Shown here: piece after piece, positions 58,201-64,000 of the stretch
How the letters are laid out: every line of letters starts with the position of its first letter
How positions within the stretch are numbered: position 1 is the stretch's first letter
From: Lineus longissimus
Taxonomy: Eukaryota > Nemertea > Pilidiophora > Heteronemertea > Lineidae
NCBI RefSeq assembly: GCF_910592395.1
Contig: NC_088310.1
Location: 12,717,501 to 12,781,500, forward strand
Reading direction: 5' to 3'
DNA length: 64,000 nucleotides
Notes under the pieces: generated by a model
What the model was told of the DNA's origin: nothing
The model's database searches: none
Seen by the model: the letters and a program-made list of their open reading frames with translations, nothing else
Position numbers and translations under genes: made by a program

Positions 58201-59173
58201 CCTTTGTATCTCACTCCTGTGTATAACTATAAACGGTTGAGAAGCGAAATCGGTAAATGAGAGTGTTAAAATGTTTTGCCTGTTGTACTCCTTGTACTTT
58301 TTATTCATTGGGAAAAGAACTTGTTGACTTGTTGAAGCTGACCATGAAGGACAATACCTGAAAATCTCAAACAAATCTGTTGGATATATGATTTTTAAAA
58401 TTTTTTCGAAGACCTGCAATTTTGGCAGAATTTTCCGTTTTTGGCCAAAAGGGGTTAAAGGTCTCGGTTATTTCAGATTAACTAAAATGAAGAAGCTGTA
58501 CTTTTTTATAATGAACTTTATTAGAAGAATAAATGCTGAAAATTTGGTACAATTCTGTTGTACGGTTGTTTTTATATGAATTTTTGAAGTTGGTGCATTT
58601 TTCGCTATTTTTGGCACTTTTTATCAAATGGTGATTTTGGCCCCGGAAGCCTTTTTGGGGGTCAATTTCCCTATGTTACAACCTTCTGCTACCCCCAGAA
58701 AAAATTGGAGGGGCAGAACCTGTCCCATAGGCATAGGAAATGTGAAATAATGACTTTCTGGGTCAATAAATTTTTCAAAAATGTCCGTCAAATATGCAAG
58801 CAATCCCATTACGGACCTTCGCCAGACAGTGGAAAATTGAATTTTTTTGCACTTTTGATGGTCAATTAAAAAAAAAGTAAGCCACCTATGCCTCTGGAAC
58901 TCTTTGTGCTCTTTCTCTGGGGTAGATATTAGTAGAAAATAGCATTAGAACCAAACCTGGATGCTTACTTATTGAATTGGGGGGTCCCAAAAATGCTACT
59001 TTTTACTGCCTCGGGCACGCCCGAAACAAGGAAACAGTAAAAATGGTCCCATTTTCGTATTTCTTGCCCGATTTTAGCAAATGAGGTGTCGTTCGGCTCG
59101 TAACAACATTTTCAATAAGATAAAACCATCAGAAGTCACCTAAAAGCACTTTGAAAAATTCACTTGTGGTACG
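58201..59173 (+). other. 3' region of the unassigned transposon
   Basis: AT-rich 3' flank of the transposase frame, ending at the right terminus that touches the duplicated TCTTACTA. No further gene was supported. Short open frames on either strand lack motifs. Confidence 0.45.
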
Positions 59174-59181
59174 TCTTACTA

Positions 59182-61242
59182 CCGGCGCCACATAAAAGGG
59201 TTTGCAGAAAAAGTCAAACCTCTAACTGAGTTAACCAAGAAGAACAAGAAATATGAGTGGACAGAAAGGTGTCAAGAGGCCTTTGAGGACCTCAAGCGAA
59301 TCCTCACTAGTCCACCAGTAATGGCATACCCAAAGCCAAACTGCCCATACATACTAGATTGTGACGCCAGTAAAGAAACAATTGGAGGGGTCCTTTCCCA
59401 AATCCAAAATGGCGAAGAAAAAGTGATAGCGTACGGGTCAAGGACGCTTAATAAAGCGGAAAGAAAAATGTGTGACTGATCGCGAGTTACTGGCCGTTAA
59501 GTTTTTCATTGAGTATTACAAGTACTATTTATTAGGTCAACCTACTTTCACAGTGAGAACTGACCACCAGGCTATCCTGTGGCTATACTCACTGAAGGAG
59601 CCCAAAGACAGAATAGCGAGATGGATTGAGACACTGTCACAGTATTCATTCGAAATTCAGTACCGCCCTGGTAAAAACCATCAAAATGCTGACAGTCTGT
59701 CCAGATGTCCTAATCCGCGTGATTGTCAATGTACGGACACCAGTGACACCATACCCTGTGGGCCTTGCAACAAGTGTCAAAAGAGGGCCATAAACATGAT
59801 GAGTGCCTGGTACGAAGACACTGAGATTAAGCGTGTGACCTTGAGATCCGAAAAGCAGCATCAGCCTGTATCGGTGCCTGTAAATGAAAACTTTGAGCAA
59901 CTCAGAGCTAAACAGCTAGATGACACAGACTTAGCACCTCTCCTCAAGTGGCAAGAGAGTGGTGTCCGCCCTTATGGCAATGAGGTCTGTGAGGCCAGTC
60001 AAACCACGCGCCATTATTGGAATTATTGGAACAGTCTGTGCCTGAACAATGGGGTTCTCTTCAAAAAGTTTGCAAAAAGGGACGGCACTGATAACTACCT
60101 TCAGTTTCTTGTACCTAGAACCATGAGAGCAGACATATTGAACATGAATCACTCAGTCCTTTTGAATGGAGGCCATCTAGGCAAGAAAAGGACTGTCAAC
60201 AAGTTACTCAGAAATTTCTATTGGTTTGGTGTCCGCGAAGATGTAGCTATATGCATTGCAAGATGCGATGAATGTGCATCTATCAAACCGCCTCACAAGC
60301 CACCACGCGCACCATTAGGTTCAATGCCTGTAGGGGGGATACTTGACAGGTTGTCCACCGATATTCTTGGGCCATTTCCACTCTCTGATAAAGGGAATCG
60401 TTATATGCTGTCGGTCTGTGATTATTGGACAAAGTGGGTTGAACTCTTTGCTGTCCCTGACCAAACTGCTGTCACATGTGCTGATAAAATTGTAAATGAA
60501 GTAATTGCAAGATTTGGATCCCTTGGATCTCCATAGCGACCAAGGAAGAAACTATGAGAGTAAAATCTTTGCACAAGTTTGCAAGCTACTTGAGATCAGA
60601 AAAACATGAACAGCAAGTGGGCATGCAGCCTGTAATGGTGTAGTTGAGCGCTTCAACAAAACACTGGTGCGTATGATCAAGGCCTATATGAAAGGTCAAC
60701 AAACCAGGTGGGATGAAAACTTGGGTTGTATGGCCGCCGCTTATAGGGCAACCCCACATGAATCAACTGGTTTGTCACCTAATATGCTTATGTTGGGGCG
60801 CGAGGTCAGACTTCCTTCTGAGACCATGTTTGGCACTGGCAAGTCACACCCTGATGAAACTGTCACGTCGTATGGGGAGTATGTGTCAGAATTGCGTGAC
60901 CGTTTTCTTAGAGCGCACGATGTGGCGCGTAGGAATTTGAAAAAGTCTGCTGTAAGGAGGAAGGGGTATTATGATGCCAAAACCTGTCTTACTAAGTACC
61001 AGAGGGGCAGTTTAGTATGGATTTTGTCTGATATTTCTCAGCTCCATATCACGCCAAAGTTACGCAGGTCTTATGAAGGGCCATATCTAGTGTTGTATAA
61101 AATAAATGACTTAGACTACCGTGTACAGCTCAATGCTGAAGGGAAGAACAAGACAGTCCATCACAACCGTTTGAAGCCTTATTCAGGGACTGTGTATCTC
61201 CCTTGGGCCAAAGATGCCCTGAGAAAAACAAGAAAGAAGTAG
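59182..61242 (+). pseudogene. pol: Gypsy RNase H and integrase, with two frameshifts and a stop
   Basis: Resumes the pol frame after the transposon scar with YRRHIKGFA, then RNase H (LDCDASKETIGGVL). A shift in an A-run at 59464-59468 ends that frame at 59477-59479. The adjacent frame continues with TDRELLAV and TDHQAI, then the integrase His-His-Cys-Cys module (GGHLGKK...CDEC) and the first catalytic Asp (STDILGPF). It ends at TAG 60534-60536 after a second shift. The next frame carries the second Asp, a TGA at 60607-60609 and then the catalytic Glu (GVVERFNKT), followed by a GPY/F-like C-terminal module (RSYEGPYLVLYK) to 61242. As encoded, no active integrase can be made. Confidence 0.8.
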
Positions 61243-61474
61243 TGGGCCTAAAAAGTGTGGCTGTGTATCACTGAAGATTGCCTATATCATTACTCTGTCA
61301 CTACCTTATTTTGAATCTGAGGGGCGCTGTCTCCTTCTTATCAAAGCACCTTCATGGCTTATTGTGGGCTTATAGTATTAAGTTGTAGACATCTACATGA
61401 TTGTTGACATGTGATATATATTTTAAAATGGCTTTTATAGCTGGTTTGTAGAGGAATAAATGTCTTACCTCTTG

Positions 61475-61489
61475 TGTTTTCCATTTCAG
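61475..61489 (+). promoter_or_regulatory. Splice acceptor directly before Gypsy ORF3
   Basis: The pyrimidine-rich TGTTTTCCATTTCAG ends at 61489, four bases before the ORF3 start codon at 61494. With the donor at 38030/38031 it would allow a spliced subgenomic mRNA, as used for the envelope position of gypsy-type elements. Use of this site is inferred. Confidence 0.5.
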
Positions 61490-61493
61490 GATC

Positions 61494-62387
61494 ATGCAGT
61501 CGTCGCGAGAACGTTTTCGGTGTCTGCGGTGCAGCCATGTCGGCACAGGGTTTAATGCCTCCGTTAGCCATGTTCTTAAAGAACACTTCACGCCACAACA
61601 GGTTCCGTGGTACTGTCTGCTATGTCGGGCGAGGTCCAGAACTAGGAGTATCGCCACCAAACATTTCCACTCCCAACATTGGAAAGAGGCCAAACAGGGC
61701 CAAAACTTTCAGAAGACGGTTGGTGGCCGTTTGCGCAACTGGACACAGAACGATTTTCTGAATTGGCTAGAGGAAACAAAGCCGCTGTCAACCAGTGCCA
61801 AGCTACCCCCACAGTCTGTGAGGAGTGCCGTCAGGGTTCCTGAGTTACGTCGGGCCCAGTTGAGGCCATTTTGTAAACAAACCTTGTCAGAGGACCTGGT
61901 GGGTGAAGAAGACCGGCCCATGGACTTGTCCGTTCAGAACAGTGTTTTAAATGAGGGCCCACAGGATTCCCCTGTTGAGGGCGGGGAAAACCTAAGTAAT
62001 CCCCAGGCTATGCCTGAACTTAGCTTAACAGAGACATGTGCGACAAAAGCAACTGTCCTGCATGAAACTGTCTTCAAGTCCATGGATGACTTCCGCCAGG
62101 ACGTATTCTCCATGGTGCAAGAAGCCCTGAGCCAGCATGTGGGCGTTGCCCCCAACACGTTAACAGAGATACAGGAGCAGCTGGCAAAGCAAACAGCCAT
62201 CCTGCAGGAGCTGTCCAGCCGGAAATGTCCGTGTTCCTGTAGTTGTAGCGGACCAGACGTGCCACCGAAGGAAGAGGCGGGGCCAGTCAGCCCACGATTT
62301 TCAAAGTTCAAGAACCTGAGGAGCGATGAAGAGGGAAGTGATGGGAACTTTAGCATCAGTGATATGTGGACTATTGACTTGCCGTGA
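61494..62387 (+). CDS. Gypsy ORF3: two-zinc-finger accessory protein, 297 aa
   Basis: Intact frame downstream of integrase, where gypsy-type elements may carry env. The first 75 residues hold two C2H2-like fingers (FRCLRCSH ... HVLKEHF and WYCLLCRAR ... HFHSQHW). A Ser/Pro/Glu-rich middle follows, then an amphipathic helix (about residues 195-245, FRQDVFSMVQEAL...IQEQLAKQTAILQEL). A CPCSCSCSG cysteine cluster and an acidic tail end the protein. There is no signal peptide or membrane segment, so it is not an envelope protein. A nucleic-acid-binding or regulatory role is likely. It is the only Gypsy frame without an internal lesion. Confidence 0.65.
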   Translation: MQSSRERFRCLRCSHVGTGFNASVSHVLKEHFTPQQVPWYCLLCRARSRTRSIATKHFHSQHWKEAKQGQNFQKTVGGRLRNWTQNDFLNWLEETKPLSTSAKLPPQSVRSAVRVPELRRAQLRPFCKQTLSEDLVGEEDRPMDLSVQNSVLNEGPQDSPVEGGENLSNPQAMPELSLTETCATKATVLHETVFKSMDDFRQDVFSMVQEALSQHVGVAPNTLTEIQEQLAKQTAILQELSSRKCPCSCSCSGPDVPPKEEAGPVSPRFSKFKNLRSDEEGSDGNFSISDMWTIDLP

Positions 62388-64000
62388 ACTATGACTCTAA
62401 ATTATGTGATTGTGATATTCGATATAGTGCAGTGTGTTCGGTGTCATGGTTGAGTTTGAGACTGTTTTGTCTAGTATACATTTCAAAATTTATCTGGTGT
62501 CCCATTTTTTATCTGTTTCAAGTTTTACAGTCAAAAATCGGGCAATGTATGGCAATCCCATACCTTGTCATTCTAATTGTTTAAAAAACTTTTAATTAAG
62601 CACGAACTCAATCTTGTTATGATAGTACCACTCTTCACTGTGTGTGATAATTCTGGAAGTATTCTTGGGAGTGACGTTGTTTCTAACCTGTGGAGGTGAG
62701 AAAGTCGATTTCTCAGTGTGTTACCTCATCAATTTTATAAGTACAAAGTAGGGGTACAACTTTCCCCATAGTTGTAATCCTGCTGTTTGTAATTGTAAGA
62801 ATTATCTAAATAACATGTATTAATGGTGCAATTTATATTTGGTGCAACTGGGCAGGTGCTGGTCTAGCATGTGTTACCATGGAAACTTTGTCAAAACTAG
62901 AGTAATTGGTGTTTGATTGAATTATTTGTGAAGGGTGAAATTTCCAAAAACTGTAATTTGGTAGTTGGGACTTGATGTTTGAGTACTTTGAGTGTCTGGT
63001 TCAAGAATTAAGATGAAGCTTGGTAATTTTAAGACAAATTTGCGGTGGATGTACAGTTAAAATTTGTCCCTCTTTGCAGTGATCTCTGTAAGTTTGATGG
63101 TACGTGTGGTGTAACTTTTGATATATTTGAATTTTGATGAACTTGTGTACAGTGGGTAAGAGTATTTTGGATAGGTATTTGTATACTGTGCAACTTTGGG
63201 AACCAACAAACCTGCCATTTGAGATTAAGCTTGGTTCATTTGTATTGCATGTAACGTTTTAATATGAATCTCAAGTTCGATAACATGTTGCTGAGTCAAT
63301 ATGATGTGGTATTATTTTGGTACTGATAATTTTTGGTAGTTGGTGCCTGAGAAGAATACTTTAGAATACTGAAGTTTAGCTGTTGTTGAAACTGCAGCAA
63401 TTGTTTGGAAGTGAGGTACTGACTGTATAGTAATACTTGGTAACTTGATTAGTGTCATCTATAGTGGTCATAACTGCAAAAGGCCATAGCGCTTATATTG
63501 TGCCAAGTAAAGGTGAACATTTGCTTTGGAGTTGTATGCTTTGTAGCTGAGATGGATTGTGCACATTTCAGATTGGTTGATCAGATAACTTGTGGCTTGA
63601 CTGGTAACATTCCAAGTTGTTTGGGCAAACTGGTTGCCGTGGTAATAAGATGTTGAGCAATTCCCCTTTCACTTTAGATGGGTACTGTTATTTTTGACAC
63701 TTCGATATTTTAATTTGAACTTGTCTCATCTGTAAATATGATTTTGCATTATGTTTTTAAACCTACTTGTCTTCTAGATATGTAATGTAAGTGCATTGTT
63801 TACGGGTTCAAAGTTTTGAATGTTGCTAGTGTCTTTTGCACTGCACATTGGGATGGCACAAGTCACTGTCACTGAATGAACACTTGAGTTATCAGTCTGA
63901 TCTTTGTATCAATGTAAGTTGAGTACAGTTTGCGTGTAACTAGTTGTGGGCAAAAGCAAATGAGGTTGAAGTAACTGTTTCTGGTTCTCCTGGTATAAAA
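62388..64000. other. T/G-rich non-coding sequence after Gypsy ORF3
   Basis: The plus strand is visibly rich in T and G and poor in C, with no ORF or repeat boundary. It is probably the Gypsy 3' untranslated region and perhaps the start of its 3' LTR. TATAAAA occurs at the very end (63994-64000), but the preceding sequence does not match the 5' LTR by eye. Confidence 0.4.

Larger units (their letters stand above)
42975..59173 (+). mobile_element. DNA transposon of unassigned superfamily, 8-bp target duplication
   Basis: Flanked by TCTTACTA at 42967-42974 and 59174-59181. Ends read GGTACCCCAA on the left and, inverted, CGTACCACAA on the right, giving imperfect ~10-bp inverted repeats. Excising it leaves the Gypsy RT/RNase H frame open. 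Subtracting MULE-2 (8,402 bp plus 9-bp duplication) and the satellite element (1,533 bp) leaves about 6.26 kb of its own DNA, with a single two-exon gene. The short TIRs, 8-bp duplication and D-D-CxxH protein resemble hAT/KDZ/MULE-type mechanisms, but motifs specific to those groups are not seen. Confidence 0.8.
37787..62387 (+). mobile_element. Ty3/Gypsy LTR retrotransposon with third ORF, split by nested DNA transposons
   Basis: In order on the plus strand: TATA box, leader and primer-binding-like site, gag (38802-41021), protease (41021-41431), reverse transcriptase (41431-42974), a 16.2-kb DNA transposon, RNase H and integrase (59182-61242), and a zinc-finger ORF3 (61494-62387). The insertion duplicated TCTTACTA, and the RT frame continues across it. 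Protease-RT-RNaseH-IN order identifies the Gypsy type. Pol carries several lesions. The 3' LTR is not recognisable in the remaining 1.6 kb. Confidence 0.8.

Noticed and set aside
63994-64000. TATAAAA at the window end as the TATA box of the Gypsy 3' LTR
   Set aside because: The preceding several hundred bases do not match the sequence upstream of the 5' TATA box at 37787, so LTR identity cannot be supported.

Overview
This window is eukaryotic and looks like a repeat-rich intergenic or pericentromeric stretch of a marine invertebrate genome. The evidence is spliced genes with GT-AG introns, AT-rich non-coding DNA, many transposon families that are abundant in molluscs, corals, brachiopods and fish, and no bacterial operon structure. 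The exact phylum cannot be decided; a lophotrochozoan such as a mollusc is a weak inference. I see no convincing host housekeeping gene, tRNA, rRNA or CRISPR. Almost every open reading frame belongs to a mobile element.

Layout. (1) 1-332: edge of a FLYWCH-type transposon protein (minus). (2) 838-6063: complete Mutator-like (MULE) transposon, MULE-1, with long inverted repeats and an apparently intact five-exon 899-residue transposase. (3) About 6285-17570: a minus-strand two-gene unit, made of a seven-exon SAM-domain gene resembling SAMD3 and, 218 bp downstream, a C2H2-zinc-finger EnSpm/Tnp2-like transposase. The transposase is killed by a stop codon and a satellite-bearing insertion. (4) 17704-19620: broken exons of an unrecognised cysteine-rich gene with a tandem exon duplication. 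(5) 19618-37162: a dead LINE split by a BEL/Pao LTR retrotransposon (20431-34596), itself split by an Academ-like DNA transposon (23604-30465). (6) About 37787-62387 and beyond: a Ty3/Gypsy retrotransposon with a third, zinc-finger ORF. Its pol is split by a 16-kb DNA transposon of a superfamily I cannot name (42975-59173). That element is itself interrupted by a second MULE (MULE-2, 46626-55027) and by a satellite-bearing element (55691-57223).

The nesting can be resolved to the base because open frames continue across each insertion. Target duplications are 3 bp (Academ-like), 5 bp (BEL), 8 bp (unassigned element) and 9 bp (MULE-2). Three dispersed copies of one family of tandem ~302-bp monomers plus a GTC microsatellite (6487-7774, 12444-14743, 55691-57223) show no target duplication. 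All three fit insertion at a TT dinucleotide, which suggests non-autonomous Helentron-like (HINE) elements.

Most coding-competent: MULE-1, MULE-2, the Academ-like protein, the SAMD3-like gene and the Gypsy ORF3. Clearly dead: the LINE, BEL pol, Gypsy pol, the EnSpm-like transposase, and the unassigned 16-kb element.
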